From NCBI GenBank assembly GCA_038891035.1, contig JAWAEW010000009.1, positions 1 through 41,673 on the forward strand: a stretch of DNA of 41,673 nucleotides, given 5' to 3'. The position numbers and the translations under genes were made by a program. Source of the DNA: UBA10161 sp038891035 (lineage in GTDB: Archaea > Micrarchaeota > Micrarchaeia > Anstonellales > Anstonellaceae). Positions 1-7,865 of this stretch are shown here, in pieces. The notes beneath the pieces are model-generated. The model saw only the letters and a program-made list of their open reading frames with translations, searched no databases and was not told the DNA's origin. Each line of letters begins with the position of its first letter. Within the stretch, counting starts at the first letter, position 1.

Positions 1-437
1 TTTTTGCTTTTCTCTGAGACAGTAGTAAGTATAACTGGCCCATCAGAGATAATAGTATCTCCTGGTTTGAGAGAAAGCGTGAAGTCTTTGAGGCTTTCGA
101 TTGAAAAAGCGCTGTCACCTAGAGTGAGCATTTTTTTTGAAATATGCATGCGTTTGAAATGAAGAACAAGAGAAAAGAACAACGGTCCATACGGAGAGCT
201 TATTGAAAGTTTATATGATTGGTTTGGAAGAATATCACCTTTGGGTCCGAATTTTCCGCTCAGAGTACTGAATGTAAATAAGCCAGGATCGCCAGAATTA
301 CGGATGTCTTGTACTTCTTTAAAAACTGATGACGAGAGACAAGAATGAATTAACCCGTGCATTGCACAACGGTATTTTCTCTCAAACTCTTGCCGAGAAA
401 ATCCTCCTTTGGATAACAAAGATAATACTAAACGCAT
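1..437 (-). CDS. cas6: CRISPR-associated endoribonuclease Cas6, N-terminal part (runs off left edge)
   Basis: Open leftward reading frame of about 145 codons starting at the ATG at 437 and still open at base 1. Cas6 cuts pre-crRNA within the repeats to make guide RNAs. The start MRLVLSLLSK, a helix with HGLIHSCLSS near residues 27-36, then GLFTFSTL near 52-59, a YKLSISSP strand near 75-82, and a GDSAFSI strand followed by SDGPVILTT match the usual order of N-terminal Cas6 ferredoxin-like elements. The C-terminal half with the glycine-rich loop lies outside the window, so activity cannot be judged. A TATA-like element 24 bases upstream fits a leaderless start. No repeats or other cas genes are visible to the right. 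A different RAMP-fold protein is possible but less likely. Confidence 0.72.
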   Translation of the reverse strand, partial: MRLVLSLLSKGGFSRQEFERKYRCAMHGLIHSCLSSSVFKEVQDIRNSGDPGLFTFSTLSGKFGPKGDILPNQSYKLSISSPYGPLFFSLVLHFKRMHISKKMLTLGDSAFSIESLKDFTLSLKPGDTIISDGPVILTTVSEKSK

Positions 438-456
438 AAAACCCCATTATACAAAT

Positions 457-465
457 CCTATAATC
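457..465 (-). promoter_or_regulatory. TATA-like promoter element for cas6
   Basis: The leftward strand reads GATTATAGG here, centred about 24 bases upstream of the cas6 ATG, the spacing seen for many genes in this window and typical of leaderless archaeal transcripts. Confidence 0.45.
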
Positions 466-781
466 TTTCTATTTTTTTGCTTCATTGTTCTCTCTATAGA
501 ATTTGATCAGGTGCAAAGATTTAAAGCATGGCCTTCAGACCTGTCATTTGCCCAAGAAATAAACATCTTCGTTTTAAAGCAAGGACTATAATGCCAAACA
601 ATCTAAAAGGGATGGAGGCGAGTTATTTGTATAAAATTGAATCGTATTCTCTTTTTTCGGAGCGCAGCCGGATATCGAAATTATCAAGAGCTCTATTGAA
701 TAATCAAAAAAGGAGGATTGATTTTGCTCTTGGTAATTTTGCACCGGGTTTTTCTCCATAAAACCACGCGCGGCATGGGAT
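466..781. other. 316-base stretch without a convincing gene
   Basis: Between the cas6 promoter and the 3' end of the lipoprotein gene there are short open frames on both strands, the longest rightward one at 528-761 (77 codons). None has recognisable domains, a convincing start signal or low-complexity features typical of the neighbours. No direct repeats resembling a CRISPR array and no tRNA-like fold were seen. It may be decayed coding sequence, since the adjoining genes are broken. Confidence 0.4.
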
Positions 782-1015
782 TTATGCCGGAGGAGGAGGC
801 GGCAAATCATTTTCATTTGAGCCTGTTTCTGGCAAGCCTTCTCCTGCAACCTCGGAAGGTAGAGAGGCTTTTGGATATTTAATTCCGCTAGAGCTAGGGT
901 TTGTTTTGGTTTCTGGAGGCGATGGTGGAGACTCATTGTCTTTTGGCGGAGCCTGCACACATCCTGCTAGCAGCATGAAAGCTGCGAAAAAAAGCAAAAG
1001 AAAAGAAGCTTTCAT
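782..1015 (-). CDS. Small proline-rich lipoprotein
   Basis: This 77-residue protein starts MKASFLLLFFAAFMLLAGC, a hydrophobic signal with a lipobox-like LLAGC ending at Cys19, so it is probably exported and lipid-anchored. The mature part is short, rich in Pro, Ser and Glu, and ends in a run of prolines; no domain is recognised. The ATG overlaps the TGA of the broken gene upstream (ATGA), so translation may be coupled to it and the two probably form one transcript. Function unknown. Confidence 0.6.
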   Translation of the reverse strand: MKASFLLLFFAAFMLLAGCVQAPPKDNESPPSPPETKTNPSSSGIKYPKASLPSEVAGEGLPETGSNENDLPPPPPA

Positions 1016-2398
1016 TGCGCCACCTTGCTGATTTGCTGAATTTGTGCGCAGATGAAAACCGGGCATCCGTCTTTGCCCATGTGTGAGAATACTTGGGAAA
1101 GGCCCGGGGCACATGTTATTGTTGTTATGCAGTTTGCTTGATAAACCTGAACTGTAGCTGATGCTTGTGAAGATGCGCCTTGCTCATCTGTTACCGTAAT
1201 TCGAACTGTATAGTTTCCTGGCGCATAGTATATGTGCGTGGCTGTTGCTGTCTGCAATACGCTAGGGTTGAGGAATACACATATGGATTGGAGCTTCCTG
1301 CCAAATTGCTGTCATAATGCCATGGGCCAGAGGTTATTTTGCAGTTTCCTGCATAGTCGGAAATTTTTACACTTCTTCCAACGCTTCCAATCAAGTTCCA
1401 TCCTTGGGACAATGAATTTATGGAAAGCGCGTATTGAGTGGCAGATACGTCAATGCTGCAATCCCTTGTTGCTTTAATCCAGTACCCTGCCCCTGGCAGG
1501 AGTTTCTCCTCTTTTTTGTAGCCTGAAGAAGAAAAACTCATGCATAATCGGCAGTACCGCAAGCTGAAGCCAATTTACTCATATGGATTTGAGTGTCTAC
1601 AGGAAGCGACACCATGTTCCATCCCTTGCTTACCTTTAGATTTCCAATTATTTCTTGCTGGAATTCCGTGGGAGGAGAGGGTGGAAGACTGGACTCAGGA
1701 GTTACTCTGATTAAAGCTCGCGAATAGCCTACTTGGTGCTCAACTGTGCTGCACGACAAGGATGGCTTTTGGGCTTGAGGTATGCATTCTTCTTGGACAT
1801 AATAGACTTTTACTTCTGCGAACTTATTGCCTGGCTTTCCGGAGTTGAAATATGCAGATATTGTGGTTGATTCTCCTGGAGCTAAAAACAAATAATCTTC
1901 TCTATTCTGCTTGGCTACTTGAAGCGAGGATATTGGGATTGATTTCTGTTCTGGAATAAATATAGATTCTTCTTTCTGCGGCTCAACTTTTCCATATATA
2001 AGGCTTGAAATTTTCTCAATCAAGCCCTCGCTTGCAAAAAATATTTGCTTGTCTTTTGAGCCAGAAAGGCTCGCTTCATCTGAAAGCGAGGATATAATTT
2101 TGAACTTCATCAGCCTGTCTTGGTTCATGCTGCCTGACAACACCGCTATTCTGCTTTCCACCAAAACTTGGCTGTTTGGGGCAGCCTCTTGCGGGCTTGC
2201 ATAAATCACTACCGAAACGGTTGGGAGACCTATCGGTCTGCATCCATATATTTTACACCCGTTCTCATCATAGTGTAAAAAGTAAGGCTCGTAGCCCTGC
2301 GCACAGTTGACAAGTGCAACACATTCTATCTGTGCGAATGCAAGCTGGGTTGCAAGCAAAGCAACCAATACTGCATACCCTTTCAATGTCAGTGCCAT
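1012..2398 (-). pseudogene. Secreted multidomain surface protein broken by two frameshifts
   Basis: Three leftward frames join into one secreted protein. The first (2398-1538) has a signal peptide, a cysteine motif (C-x5-C-x-x-G...GCKIYGC), a beta-rich region and a KGWNMVSLPVD segment typical of archaeal S-layer-like repeats. The second continues that repeat with LLPGAGYW and GWNLIGSV. The third (from about 1257) carries a PKD-like domain (YYAPGNYTVRITVTD) and a second copy of the cysteine motif (ITCAPG...GCPVFIC). Adding one base near 1540 and one near 1265-1280 restores a continuous protein of about 460 residues. An SD-like GGTGG precedes the ATG. Likely role: adhesion or cell-surface structure. 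It is either a decaying gene or a sequencing artefact. Confidence 0.65.
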
Positions 2399-2471
2399 TT
2401 TTCCACCAATCTGCCAATTTTTCTTTTTCCTAATTTTGGCTGCCCCTTACTGGTTTGGGCTTTATTTAAAA

Positions 2472-2539
2472 GGGTCCTCCGGCTCGCAAGCGGAACCCAT
2501 ATATAAGCTTTTCGCGGTCCGAGCAGCTGCACCGGCGAA
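2472..2539. other. GC-rich intergenic pair of hairpins flanking a TATA-like sequence
   Basis: Between the two broken genes lies a locally GC-rich stretch with two inverted repeats. The first, 2472-2498, pairs GGGT/ACCC and TCCG/CGGA around a nine-base loop, with a two-base bulge. The second, 2511-2539, pairs TTCG and CGGT (read leftward) with ACCG and CGAA, with one bulged C. The sequence CATATATAAGC (about 2498-2508) between them could serve as a TATA box in either direction. It could be a terminator after the leftward gene ending at 2542, a structured leader for the gene starting at 2398, or a small RNA. Confidence 0.35.
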
Positions 2540-2541
2540 GC

Positions 2542-3643
2542 CTACTTGAAGATGTGTTGGTTTATTTCAGCAAGAAGATTGCGCCCAAAAGACACAAGCT
2601 TGACTATGTTCTTCCTTTCAAGCGAGCGTAGGTTGCGAAGCAGGCTGGTTTTTGGTATGAGAAGCTTGTGCTGTATTTGTGAGCGCTTTGCCCTGCCACC
2701 TGACTTTAGCAAAAAGAGCGTTATTTCCATCTCCCTTTCAGACAAAGTGGCAAGCACAGCACTTACTTTAGGATTGGAGATGTCAAATTCGCTTTCAGAA
2801 TTTGGTTTTTGGGAGGATTGTTTGACACGCTGTTGATTAGCTTGCTTTTTCTTTTCAAGTTTTGATTTGGCTTCTAATTGAGTAATTGGATTTTGGGGCT
2901 TTTTGAAGGAGAATTTCCTTAAGAGAATTAAACCTAAGATTATTAATATTAGAATTGGGATTGTGAAGTCTTCCTGTTTGGATTTTTTTTCATATTCACA
3001 ATAACATATGTAGCATTGCCATGAAGTATCTTTACTTCGGAGGAGCCTGCAAAGTTGCTGTCATAGGCAGAAACCATGCATGAGCCTATAGGAAGGGCGC
3101 GGAAAAGAAAAACACCTGATTCATCTGAACGCACAAGCGCCCCCCATTTATCCTAGAATAGTCAAATGATGATGAAGGATAAGACACTTTTACTAATGCG
3201 GACGGCACAGGGAATTGTAGATTGGTTGCATGCCCATAAAGGCTTCCTGATGGGTGGAAAATCAATGTCAAGTTCCCTTCGTTTGGCACAGAAATTTCGC
3301 TAGTTGAGGCAAAATCTATTCCTGGTGTTGATGGTAAGTCTATGAGTGCATCTATTTGGTAACTTCCGTTTTGAAGAGAAAGCATGAATTTGCCTGATGG
3401 ATCAGTGATGGTCCTGTAAATTGTTTCTGACCTGTTTGTTCTTGCAAGAAACGCAAGATGCACCTGGCTTGCTGGAGTGCCGTTTGAAAAGACCGCTTGG
3501 AAAGAAAGCGTATTTCTAACGTCTGGGATAGAAGGAGGATGAATTTTGCTTGAATCTAGGGTGTCATTATTTTTTGGCTCTTGCCCAAACTGGCTTGCAA
3601 ATGATAGGCAAAAAAAGAGAAAGATAAAGAAAATGGAACGCAT
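2542..3643 (-). pseudogene. Membrane-anchored winged-helix regulator (COG2512-like) broken by two homopolymer frameshifts
   Basis: Three leftward frames join into one protein of about 365 residues. It has a signal peptide or N-terminal membrane segment (MRSIFFIFLFFCLSFAS), two extracellular carboxypeptidase-regulatory-like beta domains (DPSGKFMLSLQNGSYQI; DESGVFLFRALPIGS), a transmembrane helix (PILILIILGLILL), a charged linker and a C-terminal winged helix (LSEREMEITLFLL...GGRAKRSQIQHKL). This is the layout of archaeal membrane-tethered predicted regulators. The frame is lost once in a run of six G (near 3150) and once in a run of eight A (near 2985); one extra base in each restores it. Signal sensing outside and DNA binding inside is inferred from the layout. 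Confidence 0.65.
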
Positions 3644-3681
3644 AAGGGGCTTATGTTAAATTGAATTTAAAATCGTGCGCT

Positions 3682-3987
3682 TTACTGCTTGGTTTCTTCC
3701 TTCACAAGATATTTTACAATAAGGAATACAACAAAAGCAATTATCAGAAAATCTATAAGTGCGCCAAGAAAGCTTCCAAACATGAGTTTGATTGGACCTA
3801 TCTGCAAAACGAATTCTCTCCATTCGCCGCCGCTTGCATTAAGAAGTACGCCTATGATTGGCATGATTATATCACTTACAAGTGAGCTGACCAGTTTTGA
3901 AGCAGCAGTGCCTATAATGAAAGCCACTGCAAGGCCTACTACCTTATGCTTATTAAGAAAAGCAAGAAATTCATCTACAAAATCCAT
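3682..3987 (-). CDS. mscL: Large-conductance mechanosensitive channel, MscL family
   Basis: 101-residue membrane protein with a short amphipathic N-terminus (MDFVDEFLAFLNKHKVVGLAVA), a first transmembrane helix running into IIGTAASKLVSSLVSDIIMPIIG, a periplasmic-type loop containing GGEWREF, and a second helix (LIDFLIIAFVVFLIVKYLV) with a basic and acidic tail. This is the MscL order, and AVAFIIGTA...SSLVSDIIMP is the family's pore-helix signature. MscL opens under membrane tension and releases solutes in osmotic downshock. The protein is shorter than bacterial MscL (about 135), lacking most of the cytoplasmic bundle. It stands alone between a broken gene and the helicase. Confidence 0.85.
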   Translation of the reverse strand: MDFVDEFLAFLNKHKVVGLAVAFIIGTAASKLVSSLVSDIIMPIIGVLLNASGGEWREFVLQIGPIKLMFGSFLGALIDFLIIAFVVFLIVKYLVKEETKQ

Positions 3988-4001
3988 AGGATTACCTTAT
4001 A

Positions 4002-5300
4002 CTATGATCTTCGTCCAAAATATTTATAATCCCTTGAAAAAACTCTTCTTGCAGGCAGATGACTTTGCTGAAGTTTAGATTTTTTGCCTTTAGATGCAAT
4101 TGGACTTTGAGTTTGATTCTTTCTTTGCACAGGTCTTCCCTTAATGATCCTTTTTGGCAAAAGCTCAGGTTGAATATATACAGTTAATTTTTCCAATTTG
4201 CTGCCGCTTAGTTTTTCGATTGTTGGAATAAGCCTTAATTGGTCTAGGAAGACCAGACTTATTGCTTCTCCTTCCTTGCCCATCCTTCCTGTTCTACCTA
4301 TCCTGTGAATATAGGTGTATGGGTCATCTGTTAAATCGTAATTGAACACATGGGTGACTCCATCTATGTCCAGCCCTCTGCTTGCCAAATCTGTTGCAAC
4401 CAGTATGTTGACTTGACTTTTTCTGAAAGCTTCCATAGAACGGTTGCGCTTGCTTTGGCTCATGTCCCCGTGTAGGGCAATCGAACGAAATCCTCTTTCC
4501 TGAAGTATTTGGTTGAGTCTGTCTGCACCTCTTTTTGTGCGAACAAAAACGAGTGCTAATTGCGGCTTTTTTTGAGAAAGCAACGCAAGGAGTACATTTA
4601 GTTTGTCGAATTTTGAAACTTCAACATAATACTGCTTTATCGATTTTACAGACAAAGAATCCTCGCTTAGCAGTATTTCTTGAGGGGATTTCATATAGCG
4701 CCTTCCCAATTCTAATATTTCCTTTGGCATGGTTGCAGAAAAAAGCAGTGTTTGGCGGCTTTTGGGAGTTGCTTGTAAGATCTTATCTATGTCATCTTTG
4801 AATCCCATATCAAGCATTCGGTCAGCTTCGTCAAGAACGACTATTTTGACCTCATCCAAAAACAAGGTTTTCCTTTCCATATGGTCCAAAATTCTGCCAG
4901 GAGTCCCAACAACTACATCTGCCCCTTCAGAGAGTGCTTTGAATTGCTTTTCGATCTGCTGACCGCCATATAGCGTTGCTACTCTTACGTGAAGGTATTT
5001 CCCAAGCCTTCTTATTTCGTCTGCAACCTGAAGCGCAAGCTCTCTTGTGGGGCAAAGGACTAGCGCACTTGGGCGATTTGGCTTTGCATAGCTGCTTGTC
5101 TTTCCCCCAAGCAGGCGTTCCAATATGCATATGCCGAAAGCAGCGGTTTTCCCTGTGCCTGTTTTAGCCTGGCCGATCAAGTCTTCTCCTTGAATAAGAA
5201 GAGGAAGTGCCTGCTGCTGAATAGGGGTTGGATGTACAAATCCAAGCTCATTTAATGCCTTGACGATTGCTGCGTCTAGGCCCATTTTAGAGAACTCCAC
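4002..5300 (-). CDS. DEAD-box ATP-dependent RNA helicase
   Basis: 432 residues with every DEAD-box motif in order: Q motif (aromatic F at residue 3, then PTPIQQQALP), motif I AKTGTGKT, Ia PTRELA, TPGR, DEAD, SAT, the motif V region ATDLASRGLDI, and VI HRIGRTGR. A short basic tail ending RRVFSRDYKYFGRRS probably aids RNA binding. The GTG at 5300 is chosen because it keeps the conserved Q-motif phenylalanine and lies 25 bases downstream of a TATA-like element; the ATG at 5285 would lose that residue. The family remodels RNA structure in ribosome assembly or mRNA turnover. Closest to the bacterial-type RhlE/CsdA and archaeal DEAD families; a specific substrate cannot be assigned. Confidence 0.93.
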   Translation of the reverse strand: MEFSKMGLDAAIVKALNELGFVHPTPIQQQALPLLIQGEDLIGQAKTGTGKTAAFGICILERLLGGKTSSYAKPNRPSALVLCPTRELALQVADEIRRLGKYLHVRVATLYGGQQIEKQFKALSEGADVVVGTPGRILDHMERKTLFLDEVKIVVLDEADRMLDMGFKDDIDKILQATPKSRQTLLFSATMPKEILELGRRYMKSPQEILLSEDSLSVKSIKQYYVEVSKFDKLNVLLALLSQKKPQLALVFVRTKRGADRLNQILQERGFRSIALHGDMSQSKRNRSMEAFRKSQVNILVATDLASRGLDIDGVTHVFNYDLTDDPYTYIHRIGRTGRMGKEGEAISLVFLDQLRLIPTIEKLSGSKLEKLTVYIQPELLPKRIIKGRPVQRKNQTQSPIASKGKKSKLQQSHLPARRVFSRDYKYFGRRS

Positions 5301-5318
5301 GAGGCTAATAACAGCATA

Positions 5319-5330
5319 ATAAATAAAATA
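5319..5330 (-). promoter_or_regulatory. TATA-like element for the helicase gene
   Basis: AT-only stretch (leftward TATTTTATTTATT) centred 25 bases upstream of the GTG at 5300. The pyrG promoter is separate, 30 bases further right. Confidence 0.5.
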
Positions 5331-5354
5331 GATTTCCACCTCGAAAGGAAAACA

Positions 5355-5364
5355 CATATATAAG
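5355..5364 (+). promoter_or_regulatory. TATA box for pyrG
   Basis: CATATATAAG centred about 30 bases upstream of the pyrG ATG, a good match to the archaeal TATA consensus. Confidence 0.55.
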
Positions 5365-5389
5365 CCTTGTTGCAATAGCAATATCCCGT

Positions 5390-6997
5390 ATGCGGCTCAA
5401 AAGCAGAAGGTACGTCGTGGTTTTAGGCTCTCTTATGTCAGGGCTTGGGAAAGGCATCCTTACTGCTTCTATTGCAAAAATACTCCAATCAAAAGGGCTG
5501 AATGTCTCACCCATCAAATTTGACGGCTATTTGAATGTGGATTGCGGGACCATGAATCCCTTCCGACATGGTGAAGTATTCGTACTAGACGATGGTACTG
5601 AGTGCGACATGGATTTTGGCACCTATGAGCGCTTCTTGAACGTCAGCCTTTCTGCAGCAAACAGCATTACTGGCGGGAAGTTGTTTAGGAATATAATTGA
5701 GAAAGAAAGGCGTGGTGGCTTTCTTGGAAAGGACGTACAAATTGTGCCGCATTTGACTGACGAGATAAAAAGTTGGGTGAGGAAAACCGGTGAAGAGCAG
5801 GATGCAGACGTAGTTATTATTGAGGTTGGAGGCACAGTAGGGGATTTGGAAAATGGCTACTTTTTGGAAGCCATGAGGCAGCTTGCAAGCGAAGAAAAGG
5901 TGCTTTTTGTGCAGCTTACTTTTGTGCCTTCATTGTCTGAAGGCGAGCAGAAAACCAAGCCTACGCAACATGCAAACCGCCTCATTCAGTCCATTGGAAT
6001 CCATCCTAAGATAATTGTCTGTCGTGAAGATGAGCCGCTTGGAAGAGAAGCAAGGGAGAAAATTTCGATGTTTTGCAATGTCCCGCAGAACAATGTATTT
6101 GACGACCCTGACCTTGAGACAATTTATGAGCTTCCGTTAATTTTGGACAAGCAAAGGATGACCGAGTTGCTACTTGCTGAGCTTGAAATTGATGAAAAAA
6201 AGGATGATATGAAAGAATGGAAGGCTCTTGTCGAGAGAATAAAAAATCCGAAATCCCAAATAACAGTAGCGATAACCGGAAAATACACCGCAGTCAAAGA
6301 CGCATACGTTTCGATCAAAGAGGCGCTTGTTCATGCGGGCGCCGCAAATTCTGCAAAAGTGAATGTGAAATGGGTGGAGACTTCTGAAATAGAAGAGGGC
6401 AAGACGCGCCCTGAGGAAATTCTTGCAAACTGCGACGGAATAATTGTCCCTGGAGGTTACGGAATCAGGGGTACTGAGGGGAAGATTTCATGCATAAAGT
6501 ATGCAAGAGAGAATGGCCTGCCATTTCTCGGGCTTTGTTTTGGATTGCAGATGGCAGTGATTGAGTGGGCAAGAAATGTTGCTGGACTAGAGGGAGCAAA
6601 TAGTACGGAAATCGATGAAAAAACTCCGCATCCAGTAATAGATTTTCTTCCACAGCAGAAAGGGGTCAAAGAGAAAGGTGCAACACAAAGACTGGGTGCA
6701 TGGCCTTGCAAGCTCAAAAAAGGCACCAAAGCTTATGCTGCATACGGACAGGAGATCATTTATGAAAGGCACCGCCACAGGTATGAAGTAAATAATGAAT
6801 ACCGCCAGAGGCTGGAGGAATCTGGCTTAATAATTTCTGGCACCTCCCCAGACGGAAGTATTGTGGAAATGATTGAATGGCCAAATGGATTTGGGATTGG
6901 GACACAGGCACATCCTGAGTTGAAAAGTCGCCTTGAGCAGCCTGCTCCGCTTTTTGTTGCCTTTCTGAAAGCTTGTCTGGAAAGAAAAAAGCTATAA
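5390..6997 (+). CDS. pyrG: CTP synthase (glutamine-hydrolysing)
   Basis: 535 residues, full length for the family. It makes CTP from UTP using ATP and glutamine-derived ammonia, the last step of pyrimidine nucleotide synthesis. The N-terminal synthetase domain shows the nucleotide loop SGLGKGILTASIA near residues 17-29, then DGYLNVDCGTMNPFRHGEVFVLDDG, and the FLGKDVQIVPHLTDEIK segment. The C-terminal class I glutaminase domain has the nucleophile in GLCFGLQ (about Cys383) and the His-Glu pair in GTQAHPELKSR near the end. It diverges from the helicase and converges with a membrane-protein gene that ends 3 bases later. Nothing unusual was seen. Confidence 0.97.
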   Translation: MRLKSRRYVVVLGSLMSGLGKGILTASIAKILQSKGLNVSPIKFDGYLNVDCGTMNPFRHGEVFVLDDGTECDMDFGTYERFLNVSLSAANSITGGKLFRNIIEKERRGGFLGKDVQIVPHLTDEIKSWVRKTGEEQDADVVIIEVGGTVGDLENGYFLEAMRQLASEEKVLFVQLTFVPSLSEGEQKTKPTQHANRLIQSIGIHPKIIVCREDEPLGREAREKISMFCNVPQNNVFDDPDLETIYELPLILDKQRMTELLLAELEIDEKKDDMKEWKALVERIKNPKSQITVAITGKYTAVKDAYVSIKEALVHAGAANSAKVNVKWVETSEIEEGKTRPEEILANCDGIIVPGGYGIRGTEGKISCIKYARENGLPFLGLCFGLQMAVIEWARNVAGLEGANSTEIDEKTPHPVIDFLPQQKGVKEKGATQRLGAWPCKLKKGTKAYAAYGQEIIYERHRHRYEVNNEYRQRLEESGLIISGTSPDGSIVEMIEWPNGFGIGTQAHPELKSRLEQPAPLFVAFLKACLERKKL

Positions 6998-7000
6998 GCG

Positions 7001-7813
7001 CTAGTTCCAATTGAGTTCAAATGGAGCCCCCACAAGGCGAATAGTCACATTCTGTGAAGAAATAAACAGTGGAACCCGCTTTTCTGCATCTATGTGGTAA
7101 AAAATTGGGGGATCGTCATCTATTTTGCTTTTAATGATAAATGAGGGGCGACCGGCAGTTGAATTCGTCATTACAAAGCTGTATTTTATCGGTACTTCTA
7201 TTTTGATATTCAATGAAGAGATAAGGAAGGTGCTTTCCCAGCTGAAGTTTTCTGATACGGCAAGCATCCACGGAGAAAATAGGAGGATGCCGCCTTCCCC
7301 AGAAATTCCTTCCGAGTCTGAAAAAGAACCGTTTGAAAGGATGCAAAGGCTGGAAGTTTGTTGTTGCGTAAGTTCTTGCACTACTACACCGGGACAAGAG
7401 TAATGCTTGAGGACTTGATATGTGAATGTGTTTTTTTGGACTCCATCAGAAATTTCATACACGTACTTTTCTCCTGCTTGCAATCTAAGGGCAGTGTTTG
7501 GCAGGATAGGGTCTTGCACAAAGACTACTTGGGGGGGAGGAAGAGTGAAAAATACGTAGAACAAAAAGATAAAGAAAACCAGAGATGAGAGATAGATTAC
7601 AACAGAGGTTTGCTTGTCAAGAAAAGGAATGCTAGGGATGCGATCATAAGCGTTGCGCATTTTTTGCAGAATCTCAAGAGCCACTGCTTTCTTTGCTTTT
7701 GAATGATATTGCTTTGACACTTCTTGCCATTCTTTTGAGGTTGCAGAGCGCCACATTAAATATACAAGAATTGCAAGGGCAAACCAGGAAATTACAATTA
7801 ATGTATTTTCCAC
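7001..7813 (-). CDS. Membrane protein of unknown function
   Basis: 270 residues with two transmembrane helices: NTLIVISWFALAILVYLMW at the N-terminus and TSVVIYLSSLVFFIFLFYVFF near residues 80-100, separated by a basic cytoplasmic helix. The remaining 170 residues are probably outside and rich in beta-strand pattern, with two cysteines (YSCPGVV, SLCIL) that could form a disulfide. No family recognised. The GTG at 7813 is chosen because a TATA-like element sits 26 bases upstream; a TTG at 7855 would place that element inside the gene. It diverges from mevalonate kinase and shares that element with it. Confidence 0.6.
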   Translation of the reverse strand: MENTLIVISWFALAILVYLMWRSATSKEWQEVSKQYHSKAKKAVALEILQKMRNAYDRIPSIPFLDKQTSVVIYLSSLVFFIFLFYVFFTLPPPQVVFVQDPILPNTALRLQAGEKYVYEISDGVQKNTFTYQVLKHYSCPGVVVQELTQQQTSSLCILSNGSFSDSEGISGEGGILLFSPWMLAVSENFSWESTFLISSLNIKIEVPIKYSFVMTNSTAGRPSFIIKSKIDDDPPIFYHIDAEKRVPLFISSQNVTIRLVGAPFELNWN

Positions 7814-7835
7814 CTTTCTATAAGGCACTTGAAAG

Positions 7836-7843
7836 ATTAAATA
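7836..7843. promoter_or_regulatory. Shared TATA-like element between membrane protein and mevalonate kinase genes
   Basis: ATTAAATA is centred 26 bases from the leftward GTG at 7813 and 27 bases from the rightward ATG at 7866. It is the only AT-rich promoter-like element in the 52-base gap, so it probably positions initiation in both directions. Confidence 0.45.
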
Positions 7844-7865
7844 ACCTCCTAGCAAAAGCTTTTGT

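Noticed and set aside
528..761. Rightward 77-codon open frame next to cas6
   Set aside because: No recognisable domain, no good start signal and no partner gene; probably chance in an AT-rich gap.
5305..5381. Longer helicase start upstream of 5300
   Set aside because: The extension runs through the TATA-like element and is hydrophobic and atypical for the N-terminus of this family.
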